Below are positions 44,143-55,594 of a DNA stretch of 64,000 nt, piece after piece. The DNA lies in the NCBI GenBank assembly GCA_003250975.1, contig QKIY01000014.1, forward strand, positions 103,344-167,343. The letters are read 5' to 3'. The translations under genes were made by a program, and so were the position numbers. The notes beneath the pieces were generated by a model. That model did not search any database and had not been told where the DNA came from. It worked only from the letters and a program-made list of their open reading frames with translations. The stretch's first letter is position 1. Each line of letters starts with the position of its first letter. The DNA is from Gammaproteobacteria bacterium (GTDB taxonomy: Bacteria; Pseudomonadota; Gammaproteobacteria; Eutrophobiales; Eutrophobiaceae).

Positions 44143-45216
44143 TCAGAGTAATCGCTTCAAAGATTCCAGAAATTTGGCATTCTCATCTTCACTGCCCACT
44201 GTCACCCGCAGGCAATCCCGCAATTGTGGATGACTACCGTGCATATTCTTGATCAGCACGCTTTGCTTCCCCAGGCCTTCGAATATCTCGATAGCGGGCT
44301 TACCTTCCGTCCTGAACAACAGGAAGTTGGCTGCGCTGGGCCAGACAGTGATCCCGTCAAGGGCTTGCATGTCGGCAAACAGCTGCTCCCTATCGGAACG
44401 GATTTGCGCCGCTTGCTCTTCTAGTAGGTCCGGGTGACGGAGTATAAATTCCGCAGTCTTCTGCGTCAGTGAATTGATGTTATAGGGCAGCCGTACCTTT
44501 TCAAGTTCCGATAACCAGTCTTCCTGCCCCATCAAATAGCCCAGGCGCAGACCGGCCAGACCGGATTTTGATAGTGTCCTCATCACCAGCAGGTTGTCGA
44601 ATTCTCCCAGATGGCCAGCAAAACTGGTCCCGGAAAAGGCATGATAAGCCTCATCAATAACGACCAGGCCAGGAGCCTCCTTAATGATCTCGAGCAGGAG
44701 TTCTTCAGCAAAGAGGTTACCCGTGGGGTTATTGGGCCAGGCGATGAATATCAGCGCCGGTTGATGGCTCTGTACTGCTGCCAGCATGGACTCGCGGTCC
44801 AGTGAAAAATCCGGCCAGGCCAGGGGGACGCCGACGAACTCTGTATCAACCACCCTGCTGATCTGGCGGTACATGACAAAGCTAGGTTCGGGCGCCAAGA
44901 ATATTCTGTCAGCACCCCCAAGTGCCAAGGCAAGGACCTGGATGAGTTCATCGGAGCCGTTGCCCAGCATCAGTGCCACACCCTCGGGGATGTCCAGGGA
45001 CTCGCGCATCACCTGCTTCAGTACGTCTGCCGTTGCAGATGGATAGCGGTTGACCTCAACCCTCTCCAGTTCCGCAAGCCACAGTCGCCTGAGCTCGTCT
45101 GGCCAGGTATAGGGATTCTCCATGGCATCCAGTTTGATCGCCCCTTGTGCGGGAGGCACGTGGTAGGCGCTCATGGAAAGGATCGAGGGTTTGATTAATT
45201 GCTTGATGCGATTCAC
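44143..45216 (-). CDS. hisC: histidinol-phosphate aminotransferase
   Basis: 357 aa; class II aminotransferase, KLDAMENPYTWP, RTLSKSGLAGLRLGY; next to hisD. Confidence 0.96.
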   Translation of the reverse strand: MNRIKQLIKPSILSMSAYHVPPAQGAIKLDAMENPYTWPDELRRLWLAELERVEVNRYPSATADVLKQVMRESLDIPEGVALMLGNGSDELIQVLALALGGADRIFLAPEPSFVMYRQISRVVDTEFVGVPLAWPDFSLDRESMLAAVQSHQPALIFIAWPNNPTGNLFAEELLLEIIKEAPGLVVIDEAYHAFSGTSFAGHLGEFDNLLVMRTLSKSGLAGLRLGYLMGQEDWLSELEKVRLPYNINSLTQKTAEFILRHPDLLEEQAAQIRSDREQLFADMQALDGITVWPSAANFLLFRTEGKPAIEIFEGLGKQSVLIKNMHGSHPQLRDCLRVTVGSEDENAKFLESLKRLL

Positions 45217-45271
45217 GACAACAATCCCCTGGCTGAACCCACCCGCAAGTCAGGCGGATGGATTTTTTGCC

Positions 45272-46567
45272 CTATTTTTTCAGTCGGTATTCCGCGGAAC
45301 GTGCATGCGCCGTCAGCCCCTCGGCACGTGCCATGGTCGAGGCCGTGGCAGCGAGCGGGTGTACCGAATCAGCCGTACATTGAATGATGGACGAACGTTT
45401 CTGGAAATCATAGACGCCCAGTGGTGATGAAAACCGAGCGGTCCTCGCTGTGGGCAGGACATGATTTGGGCCAGCACAGTAATCGCCCAAGACCTCGGCC
45501 GTAAAGTGCCCCATGAAGATCGCCCCGGCATGACGGATCTTACGGTACCAGTTTTCCGGATCGGCCATAGCCAGTTCCAGATGCTCGGGTGCGACCCGGT
45601 TGGCCAGGGCGATGGCCTCGTCCAGGTCACGTGTTCGTATCATGACACCATGATTTTTTATAGACGCCTCAATAATTCCTGCCCGTTCCATGTCTGGAAG
45701 CAGTTGATTAATACTGGACTCAACCCGATCCAGGAAATCCTTGTCCGGGCACAGGAGCAGAGCACTTGCATCTTCGTCATGCTCAGACTGGGCAAACATA
45801 TCCATGGCCGTCCAGTCAGGGTCCCCGCCACCATCGCTGATGATCAGGACTTCGGAGGGTCCTGCGATCATATCAATGCCCGTTATTCCGAATACCATCC
45901 GCTTTGCTGTTGCGACATAAATATTTCCTGGGCCTACGATCTTGTCGACCCTGGGCACGCTTTCCGTGCCATAGGCCAACGCCGCGACAGCCTGCGCCCC
46001 CCCGATAGAAAAGGCCCGGTCGACACCGGCCAGACTAGCTGCCGCTAGAACCACGGGGTTCATCTCTCCCCCCGGACAGGGCACCACCATAACGATCTCG
46101 GGGACACCGGCAACCTTGGCAGGTACCACATTCATGAGCACAGAGGACGGATAGGCCGCCTTACCGCCGGGTACATACACCCCGACGCTGTCCAGTGGCG
46201 TCACCTGCTGTCCCAGCGTGGTGCCATCCGCATCCTGATATTCCCAAGAGACCTGTTTTTGCTTTTCATGATAGTCGCGTATGCGCGTGATGGATTCCTG
46301 CAGGGCCTGTTTCAAGCCGGCCGGGATCTGCTCCACTGCCTGGGCCAAGGTCTCATTCGGGATCTCGAGATCCGGTATGGTCACCGCTTCACGCCGGTCA
46401 AATTGCCGGGTGTAATCAAGCAAGGCCTCGTCGCCGCGTTCACGAACAGCCCTGATGATGTCCTGCACGGTACTGATCAGTTCCGCATCCGGTTCGCTGC
46501 CAGCGGCCAACAGTTGCTCAAACTGCTGCTCGAAATCCGCCTGTTCTGTATCCAGCCTCCTGATCAT
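45272..46567 (-). CDS. hisD: histidinol dehydrogenase
   Basis: 431 aa; [38 protein letters not shown]. Confidence 0.98.
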   Translation of the reverse strand: MIRRLDTEQADFEQQFEQLLAAGSEPDAELISTVQDIIRAVRERGDEALLDYTRQFDRREAVTIPDLEIPNETLAQAVEQIPAGLKQALQESITRIRDYHEKQKQVSWEYQDADGTTLGQQVTPLDSVGVYVPGGKAAYPSSVLMNVVPAKVAGVPEIVMVVPCPGGEMNPVVLAAASLAGVDRAFSIGGAQAVAALAYGTESVPRVDKIVGPGNIYVATAKRMVFGITGIDMIAGPSEVLIISDGGGDPDWTAMDMFAQSEHDEDASALLLCPDKDFLDRVESSINQLLPDMERAGIIEASIKNHGVMIRTRDLDEAIALANRVAPEHLELAMADPENWYRKIRHAGAIFMGHFTAEVLGDYCAGPNHVLPTARTARFSSPLGVYDFQKRSSIIQCTADSVHPLAATASTMARAEGLTAHARSAEYRLKK

Positions 46568-47205
46568 TATTGCCCAACCTGACGAGCCAGCCTCTCAAGC
46601 ATTGGTTTGATCTGCTCATGCTTCATCTTCATGGCCGCCGTATTGACGATCAGCCGCGAACTGATATCCGTAATGGTCTCAAGTGGGACCAGGCCATTGG
46701 CCTTCAGCGTATTCCCCGTATCTACCAAGTCAACGATCCGATCTGCCAGTCCCAGTATGGGCGCTAGTTCCATTGAGCCGTAGAGCTTGATGATCTCCAC
46801 CTGTTTCCCCTGAGTGGCAAAATAGTCGCGGGTTGTCCTGGTGTATTTGGTAGCCACGCGCAAGCGCCGGTTGATCTGCTGTTCCTTTTTGGGGCCCGCC
46901 AGCACCATCCTGCAACGGGCGATCTTCAGATCCAGGGGCTCATAAAGCCCCTTGCCACCATATTCCAGCAGGACGTCTTTGCCGACGATACCCATGTCGG
47001 CAGCGCCGTACTCGACGTAGGTCGGAACATCCGTCGCGCGGACGATCACCAGCTTAATCCCCGGCTGTGTCGTCTCCAGGATCAGCTTGCGGGTCAGCGC
47101 GGGATCTTCCAGCGGCCTGATATCCAGTCCGGCCAAAAGGGGCAGGGATTCCGCAAGAATGCGTCCCTTGGACACAGCGATCATCAGGTTCTGTGTTTTG
47201 CTCAT
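46567..47205 (-). CDS. hisG: ATP phosphoribosyltransferase (short form)
   Basis: 212 aa; [31 protein letters not shown]. Confidence 0.97.
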   Translation of the reverse strand: MSKTQNLMIAVSKGRILAESLPLLAGLDIRPLEDPALTRKLILETTQPGIKLVIVRATDVPTYVEYGAADMGIVGKDVLLEYGGKGLYEPLDLKIARCRMVLAGPKKEQQINRRLRVATKYTRTTRDYFATQGKQVEIIKLYGSMELAPILGLADRIVDLVDTGNTLKANGLVPLETITDISSRLIVNTAAMKMKHEQIKPMLERLARQVGQ

Positions 47206-47254
47206 GAATAGTCGTTCCGAAGGTCTCTCTACCCTTTGTACAAGGGACAGGATG

Positions 47255-48780
<1,526 letters not shown>

Positions 48781-48945
48781 CTTCCACTCCTGTACAACAA
48801 TGCTTGATGGCCGGGCCTGCCGATTGCATATGAGCCCATGATTTACCGGGGGACAATAGGATCAATGCCGATTATATACAATTGTGAACAGGAATGTTTC
48901 GGCTAATGGATGCCGGGCTGGCGCCCTTGCTGAATGAAACGGATA

Positions 48946-49590
48946 CTAGTTTGATGCAGAGACGTCATCCTGCCCGGCATTACGTTGAGTCAGCTTCGTA
49001 ATGAGGGCCTCCATCCCGTTCTTCTTTATCTCGGCTGCAAATGACCCGCGGTATGTTGCCACCAGGCTGATGCCATCAACATTGATATCCACGACTTTCC
49101 AGCCCCCTTCTCCAGAACGCATGGTGTAATTAATCGGGATCGGCTTGGCACCGCCCGCCTGTTGAACCTCTGTATTGACCCTCGCAAGCTTGGAACCCGG
49201 TTTGGATTGGGTCGGCAAGAAAATTATCTCGTTATTCGAATATTCAAGCAGGGCCTTGGCATAGGTCTTCACAAGCAGGGTCCGGAATTCGGTAACAAAC
49301 TTCTCCTGCTGCTCCGGGGTGGCCGCCAGCCAGTTGGCTTTGCCCAGCACCCATTTTGACATACTCACAAAATCAAAATGCGGGATGATCAGCTCATTCA
49401 CCAAGTCGTAGATACCATCCGGATTTGCCTCAAGGGCGGCCTTGTCGCTAATCAGTCTCGCAATCACCCGGTCGGTTGTCGTCTTGACAATCTCTTCGGC
49501 AGACTCAGCTAGAGCAGCCGCGTTATAAGACAGCAAGACCAGACTCCAGCCAATTATGAAGATTGTGGATTTCCAGATAGTTTTCCTCAT
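48946..49590 (-). CDS. mlaC: MlaC-like phospholipid-binding periplasmic protein (Ttg2D family)
   Basis: 214 aa; signal peptide; FDFVSMSKWVLGKANWLAATPEQQEKFVTEFRTLLVKTYAKAL. Confidence 0.92.
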   Translation of the reverse strand: MRKTIWKSTIFIIGWSLVLLSYNAAALAESAEEIVKTTTDRVIARLISDKAALEANPDGIYDLVNELIIPHFDFVSMSKWVLGKANWLAATPEQQEKFVTEFRTLLVKTYAKALLEYSNNEIIFLPTQSKPGSKLARVNTEVQQAGGAKPIPINYTMRSGEGGWKVVDINVDGISLVATYRGSFAAEIKKNGMEALITKLTQRNAGQDDVSASN

Positions 49591-49745
49591 AGCCCCCGAT
49601 ACCCGGTTACAGAGATAAAGTGCACATTCTAATTAGATAAGACCCTCAGAGAAAGGTTTCCAGTGCATATTGACGGAACCTATACTATATCTGACTGAAA
49701 ATGCTGAATAAACAGCTTGCCCCATACCGTTTTGTAGACAAGGTC

Positions 49746-52202
49746 TCAAAAAGGACGCCAGATAAGGATCAGCTTCGGCAGCAGGGTAAGGGCGGCAAGT
49801 AATGCGATAAACATGGCCAGGGCGGTCAACAGGCCAAAATATATCGTTGGAATAAAGTTCGACAGGACCAGGATTGAGAAACCAATGATAATGGTAATGG
49901 CGGTATAAAACACGGCATTGCCTATATTGGCATGGCAATAATGCAGGGTGTCGATATAGTCGCCATGACGGGCATATTCCTCTCGGAAGCGGTAGATATA
50001 ATGAATGCTGTTGTCCACGGCAATCCCTATCGTAATAGCCGCAATCGTTATCGTCATCATATCCAGCGGGATACCGAGTATACCCATAAGCCCCAGAATA
50101 ATTGCTGCAGCAAGCAGGTTGGGAATGATGCCGATAACAGCCAGTGAAAATGATCGAAAGAGCACCAGCAACATCATGAAGATCCCCGCCATGACCACAC
50201 CAAGGGTCTCAATCTGTGAGGAAAACAGGCTCTGCAACATATTGTTGTACAGAACCAGCAAGCCGCTTAACTGATATTCATCCCTTGCCAGGCCCAGTTT
50301 CTCATTGAGCTCTCTGTCTATTTGTTTCAGCAATTCATTGCGACGCAGGTCTGGCAGGGAGTCCTTGATCCTCAGGTTTACTCTGGCCTCATTATCGGGA
50401 ATCGAAATATAGGGATTTATCATGCTGTCCTTGAGTTCATCCGGCATACGCTTGTAGACAATAGCGAGCTCAAAGGCGTCAAATGTGCCCTTGTTTACAT
50501 CCTCTCCCACCCTGATTAGGGATGCCATGGACAACACTTTGCCAACAGCTTCCAGGCCGGCAAGGTAATCATGTACTTCCTTCACCCTTTCAACCTTGTC
50601 GGGTGTAAACCAGTAATCCTCCTCGCTGCCCTCATCAAAAGCACCGAAGATCAAATCAAACTCGCTTTCATCTTCTGTTTCAGCCACTTCCAGGTCCGGG
50701 AATTTAATCAGGACATCCAGTGGGGTTGTCCCACCCAGCTTGTCATCGATCAGCTTAAGGCCCTGGTAAATTTCAGTCTTTTCATCAAAAAAGTTGATAA
50801 AACTGTTTTCGACTTCGAGCCGGCTCATGCCATAAATGCTTATCACAGCCAGGAGAACGGAAACAGCGATAACCTTATTGCCTTGCCTTTCGGTGATCCT
50901 CGCCAACAGGGAAGTAAACTGGAACTGGGTTTCCGCCCCGCTTGCAGCTGGCTTTTCCATCAGCACCAGAAGACAGGGAAACAAAAGAAAGGAAGTCGCA
51001 AAGGTAACTGAAAGGCCAATTGTCATCATCCAGCCAAAATCAATCACCGGTTTGATATCACTGACAACCAGAGAGGTAAACGCCATGATAGTCGTCAGCG
51101 CAGTATACAAACACGGCCATACCATTTTTCTCGTCATTTCCAGGACCAGATCACGCTGGGTGAAATCCGGGTGGTCCTGTCTGAGCTGCCTGTATCGCAC
51201 GACCAGGTGAATATTCATTGCCATCGTGCTTATCAGCATCAGTGAAATGAAATTGGATGAAATGACGGTCACTTGCCAGCCAATCATTCCCAGCAACCCA
51301 ATCATTAATAGCCCCGCATAGGCACAACTGATTAGAGGCAACAGTACCCAGCGTTTACGTCTGAAGATAATGCTGAGCATGAGCACCAGAAAAATGAATA
51401 CCCCCACGCCGAATACAACCAGATCATTCTTGATATAGGTAATCATATCGTCCGTGATCATTGGGACACCGCCGAGATACAAAGTCCCGTAATGACGATA
51501 TGGCTCCATGATGTTTCTTACTTTAAGGATCGTCTCATGATTTGCATTGGTCAGCCTTTTTTTCATTAATTCATACTTTTCCAGAACAGAGGACAACTCA
51601 CTTTCCTGTTCCTCAGTCAATGAGCCTTCTCTCCTGGATAACAAGAGCGAATTTTTTTGGCGCTGCAATTCCCTGAATTCCGGTTTGTCTTTCAGGTTTA
51701 TCTGGAGAGCAGTCGTCTGACCGTCAGGACTGATAACCATTTCACTATAGATGGGACTCTCGAGCAGTTCTTTCTTTGCCTTTTCCTTGTCGACATCCGG
51801 GCTTTCAAGTGTTCTGTAGTTCCTGGCCACATCAGTCAGAGAGCCTTCGATCTGTTTTACCAGTGGCACATCTATAATCGAAATGACTGAATCCACTGCC
51901 TCCATCTCTGCAAGCTCATCCCGCAGGCTTCTGATTTGCCGCAGGGAGTTATCCGAAAACAATTCTTCCCTGGGGGTGAAGGTAACAAACATGAATTCCT
52001 TGGAGCCATACCTGTCGATAAGATTTCGAAAAATCCGCAAATCCTCGTCGTCTTCAAGCAGGAGTGAGTCTGCAGAGGCGTCCAGTTTGAAATCCTTGGC
52101 ATGATAACTGAAAAACACGAAAAGGCAGGCAAGCAAAACCAGCACAATAACCGGATTCTCTATAACAGCTTTTTTATAAATATTTTTTATATTAACCAGC
52201 AT
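49746..52202 (-). CDS. RND/MMPL family exporter
   Basis: 818 aa; two repeats of TM1 + periplasmic domain + TM bundle; GIAVDNSIHYIYRFREEY. Confidence 0.9.
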   Translation of the reverse strand: MLVNIKNIYKKAVIENPVIVLVLLACLFVFFSYHAKDFKLDASADSLLLEDDEDLRIFRNLIDRYGSKEFMFVTFTPREELFSDNSLRQIRSLRDELAEMEAVDSVISIIDVPLVKQIEGSLTDVARNYRTLESPDVDKEKAKKELLESPIYSEMVISPDGQTTALQINLKDKPEFRELQRQKNSLLLSRREGSLTEEQESELSSVLEKYELMKKRLTNANHETILKVRNIMEPYRHYGTLYLGGVPMITDDMITYIKNDLVVFGVGVFIFLVLMLSIIFRRKRWVLLPLISCAYAGLLMIGLLGMIGWQVTVISSNFISLMLISTMAMNIHLVVRYRQLRQDHPDFTQRDLVLEMTRKMVWPCLYTALTTIMAFTSLVVSDIKPVIDFGWMMTIGLSVTFATSFLLFPCLLVLMEKPAASGAETQFQFTSLLARITERQGNKVIAVSVLLAVISIYGMSRLEVENSFINFFDEKTEIYQGLKLIDDKLGGTTPLDVLIKFPDLEVAETEDESEFDLIFGAFDEGSEEDYWFTPDKVERVKEVHDYLAGLEAVGKVLSMASLIRVGEDVNKGTFDAFELAIVYKRMPDELKDSMINPYISIPDNEARVNLRIKDSLPDLRRNELLKQIDRELNEKLGLARDEYQLSGLLVLYNNMLQSLFSSQIETLGVVMAGIFMMLLVLFRSFSLAVIGIIPNLLAAAIILGLMGILGIPLDMMTITIAAITIGIAVDNSIHYIYRFREEYARHGDYIDTLHYCHANIGNAVFYTAITIIIGFSILVLSNFIPTIYFGLLTALAMFIALLAALTLLPKLILIWRPF

Positions 52203-52317
52203 TCTTGTTTTACTTTTGATGCAAATTTTATCGCTGTCTTATTAATCATTCATAGTCTTCATCTGACCAAGAGCGCTATGCTATAATCTTTCCGAATCAG
52301 CTACGGGAGAAATAATA

Positions 52318-52731
52318 ATGTCAAAGATGCCATTAATTGCATTATCAGTTCTGTTATTCTTTAATCTGGCATATGCAGCTTCGACCGCTCCTGACAACGC
52401 TGAATTGTATTTCATTACCCCGGCTGATGGCTCGGTTGTTGAAAATCCGGTGACCATACGCTTCGGCCTCAGGAACATGGGCGTTGCACCGGCAGGGACC
52501 CAGGTCGAGAACACCGGTCATCACCACCTTATCCTTGACAGCGAACTGCCTGACCTTAACAGCCCTGTTCCCTCTGACGATAAACACATGCATTTCGGCA
52601 AGGGCCAGACCGAAACCCGGCTGAACCTGAGCCCCGGCAAACATACCTTGCAGTTGTTATTTGGTGATTATGCACATACACCACATAATCCACCCGTAGT
52701 GTCCGACAGGATAACAATTACTGTAAAGTAA
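52318..52731 (+). CDS. DUF4399 domain, His-rich secreted protein
   Basis: 137 aa; signal peptide; FITPADGSVVENPVTIRFGLRNMGVAPAGT...TGHHHLILD...DDKHMHFGKGQTET...LLFGDYAHTPHNPPVVSDRITI. A TATAAT lies at 52282-52287. Confidence 0.85.
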   Translation: MSKMPLIALSVLLFFNLAYAASTAPDNAELYFITPADGSVVENPVTIRFGLRNMGVAPAGTQVENTGHHHLILDSELPDLNSPVPSDDKHMHFGKGQTETRLNLSPGKHTLQLLFGDYAHTPHNPPVVSDRITITVK

Positions 52732-52773
52732 ACCTGATCTTTAGCGGTACAACTGATATTTCCAGCACTGGTT

Positions 52774-53388
52774 TCATGCATCAAGGCTTATTTTGCCTGT
52801 GATAATGTCCCGTAATACCTTTGTATAGAGACGGTGTTCCTGCCTGAGCACCCGCGCAGCCAGTGTTTCAGCCGTATCAGAGTCTTTCACTTCCACCTTT
52901 ACCTGGTCCAGCACCCTGCCCTCATCGTATTTTTCATTAACCATGTGGACCGTTACGCCAGTGACGGCTTCGCCTGCAGCAATAACCGCCTCATGTACTT
53001 TCATACCATACATACCGGCGCCACCGTATGCTGGTAATAAAGATGGATGAATATTGATGATCCTGTTATGGAAGGCCTTCAAAACCCCTGGACCAATCTT
53101 CTTCATGTAACCCGCAAGTACCAGCAGATCAACCTTGTGATCTTCAAGAGTTTGCATGATTACCTCGTCCAGTTCATCACTATTTTCATGAGTATGTGAA
53201 CTGAGATAGAAAGCAGGAATATTTTTCGCGTTTGCGATCTGCAATGCCCCCGAATCCCTGTTATTACTGATGACCACAACCGGACTCGCATCCAGGGTCC
53301 CGTCCTCGCAGGCAGATATGATATTCATCATATTGCTCCCCCTGCCGGAAGCCATAAAACCAAGCCTGAGTGGTCTGTGTGCTTTCAA
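52774..53388 (-). CDS. purN: phosphoribosylglycinamide formyltransferase PurN
   Basis: FMASGRGSNMMNII, NIHPSLLPAYGG, GVTVHMVNEKYDEG. Start ambiguous (the ORF extends to 53457); a TTG overlapping the pdxB stop at 53388 is one option. Confidence 0.93.
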   Translation of the reverse strand: MKAHRPLRLGFMASGRGSNMMNIISACEDGTLDASPVVVISNNRDSGALQIANAKNIPAFYLSSHTHENSDELDEVIMQTLEDHKVDLLVLAGYMKKIGPGVLKAFHNRIINIHPSLLPAYGGAGMYGMKVHEAVIAAGEAVTGVTVHMVNEKYDEGRVLDQVKVEVKDSDTAETLAARVLRQEHRLYTKVLRDIITGKISLDA

Positions 53389-54533
53389 TCCTCTCTTACC
53401 CTGAAACCCAGCTTCCGGAACCTGGCGGCAAGTTCTGTCCTCTCCCTGTCTATACAAATCTCCATGCTCGCAAACTCGCTGCGTACCGGATAATTGTTTC
53501 TCAACTCGTCAAAATAAAATTCCTGTTCGCCGGGGTCAAGCTCAAGCAGCCGTCTCAGTGCTGCGGCATCACTCCTGACATCATAATGGGACAATACTGC
53601 AAACTGCAGGGCCTCATGGTCATCCACTTCGTCACTGATCTTCAGGCTGTGAAGGCCGGCATCCATATACTGATACACAGGATTCCATTGCTTTTCACAG
53701 GAGAAAAATTTACAGAACCTGTCATATATCATCTTGGTCGCCCTGATCTTTCCGTCCATGCTGTAACCGGCGATATGCGGGGTCCCGATTACCGCAGCGG
53801 ATAGCAGTTCCTGATCAATATCCGGCTCGTTTTCCCAGACATCAAACACGGCAGACGCATTACTGTTTGCAGCGAGATAGGCCTTGAGGTCATTTTCATT
53901 TATTACCCCGCCACGTGCAGTATTCACTATTACCGCATCAGGCTTCATACGAGAAAGAAATTGTCTATCTATAAGATAGCGTGTTGGATACATGCCTGTT
54001 GTCGTCAGGGGCACATGCAGGGAAATAATATCTGCCTCACAAAGGGCTTCCAGCTCAAGATAACGTGAGTCCCCGGTCTGATCCCTAAGCGGAGGGTCAT
54101 TGATAAGACAATTGACATCCAGGAGCCGGAGCATCTCCTGCAATCTTGACCCGACATTACCGCAACCGATAATGCCAACGGTTTTGTCAGTCAGGTTAAA
54201 ATCATACTGTGATGCAAGTACAAACAGACTGCTAAGGACATATTCAACAACAGCCTGTGCGTTACTCCCTGCCGCGTCAGCAAAACCGATGCCTGCTTCA
54301 TTCAAATAATCAACGTCAACATGGTCTGTCCCGCTAGTGGCGGTAGCGACAAATCTTACAGGCGTATCCTTGAGCAGGTTTGCATCGGCAGTTGTGACCG
54401 ATCTGATCAAGAGGGCATCCGCATCAGATAAAAGCCTGCGGTCGAGGTCACGTCCATTACACAATAAAACTTCACCACAGGACGAGAAGGCTTCTGCAAC
54501 ATCCGGGATCCGGGAATCGGCAATAATCTTCAT
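53385..54533 (-). CDS. pdxB: erythronate-4-phosphate dehydrogenase PdxB
   Basis: MKIIADSRIPDVAEAFSSCGEVLLCNGRDL; GIIGCGNVGSRLQ; C-terminal PdxB dimerisation domain. Confidence 0.94.
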   Translation of the reverse strand: MKIIADSRIPDVAEAFSSCGEVLLCNGRDLDRRLLSDADALLIRSVTTADANLLKDTPVRFVATATSGTDHVDVDYLNEAGIGFADAAGSNAQAVVEYVLSSLFVLASQYDFNLTDKTVGIIGCGNVGSRLQEMLRLLDVNCLINDPPLRDQTGDSRYLELEALCEADIISLHVPLTTTGMYPTRYLIDRQFLSRMKPDAVIVNTARGGVINENDLKAYLAANSNASAVFDVWENEPDIDQELLSAAVIGTPHIAGYSMDGKIRATKMIYDRFCKFFSCEKQWNPVYQYMDAGLHSLKISDEVDDHEALQFAVLSHYDVRSDAAALRRLLELDPGEQEFYFDELRNNYPVRSEFASMEICIDRERTELAARFRKLGFRVRED

Positions 54534-54649
54534 ATCTGTCTCGGTAATATTGTAGGTTCTTTTCCGGGATAATCTAAAGGTAACCACGTCCTGCGCAGTC
54601 TGCCGGATATCTGTACAACGACCGGTTCTGATACTACCGGATTGCGGTC

Positions 54650-55585
54650 TTACGGGAGGTTATCGAGCCGGGCGCCCTCTTTCTCAACCGGCATCAGGTC
54701 TTGCCGGCTGACACCCAGTGCCAGTGTAATCGGGCTCGCAATAAATACCGAAGAATAGGTACCGACCAGGATGCCAATGATAAGGGCCGTGGCGAAACCA
54801 TGAATAATCTCACCGCCGAAAATGAACAGCGCCAGCAAAACCAGCAAAGTGGTCAGACCGGTAACTATTGTCCTGCTGAGCGTCTGGTTTATGGATGCAT
54901 TCATGACTTCAATCGGGGTAGCCTTGCGCATCTGGTGAAAATTTTCGCGTATGCGGTCAAAGACAACAATCGTATCATTCAGCGAATAACCGATCACAGC
55001 AAGCACGGCGGCCAGTACGGTCAAGTCAAAATTCATCCGGGTGACTGAAAAAAAGCCAATGGTGATCAGGACGTCGTGTACCAGCGCGGCAATAGCGCCG
55101 ATGGAAAACCGGGTCTGAAAACGTATAGCCACGTAGATGAGGATACCAAGCAGAGCATAGATCATCGCCAGACCGCCATCCTCTCTTAATTCTTCACCCA
55201 CCTGAGGACCAACAAATTCGACCCGACGCATCTGTACCGTGTCACCACTGCTGCCCAGCAACTGGATCAGCCTGCTGCTGATCTCCGCGCTGTTCATTCC
55301 TTCCTGAGGTGGGATGCGTACGAGGACATCCGTGGACGTACCAAAATACTGCACGATCGCATTTCTGAAATCGCTCTCGATCAGGCTCTTGCGCACCTGT
55401 TCCAGGTCAACTCCCTGTTCATATGACAATTCGACGATTGTGCCGCCGGTAAAATCGATACCGAAATTCAGCCCCCTACTCATAAATGAAAACACAGAAG
55501 CCAGGATGAATATGGCTGAGATTATATAAGCCTGTTTGCGCAGGCCCATGAAGTCAATTTTTGTTTGCTTGGCAATCAGTTTCAT
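54650..55585 (-). CDS. secF: protein translocase subunit SecF
   Basis: 311 aa; GLNFGIDFTGGTIVEL; SLNDTIVVFDRIREN. Confidence 0.98.
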   Translation of the reverse strand: MKLIAKQTKIDFMGLRKQAYIISAIFILASVFSFMSRGLNFGIDFTGGTIVELSYEQGVDLEQVRKSLIESDFRNAIVQYFGTSTDVLVRIPPQEGMNSAEISSRLIQLLGSSGDTVQMRRVEFVGPQVGEELREDGGLAMIYALLGILIYVAIRFQTRFSIGAIAALVHDVLITIGFFSVTRMNFDLTVLAAVLAVIGYSLNDTIVVFDRIRENFHQMRKATPIEVMNASINQTLSRTIVTGLTTLLVLLALFIFGGEIIHGFATALIIGILVGTYSSVFIASPITLALGVSRQDLMPVEKEGARLDNLP

Positions 55586-55594
55586 ATCAGCTCA

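Noticed and set aside
47231-47245. CCCTTTGTACAAGGG palindrome between hisG and murA
   Set aside because: Short, imperfect and without a T-tract; likely chance in a tight operon.
49681-49700. Sigma-E-like GGAACC...TCTGA upstream of mlaC (plus strand)
   Set aside because: Spacing is far too short and it is on the wrong strand for mlaC.
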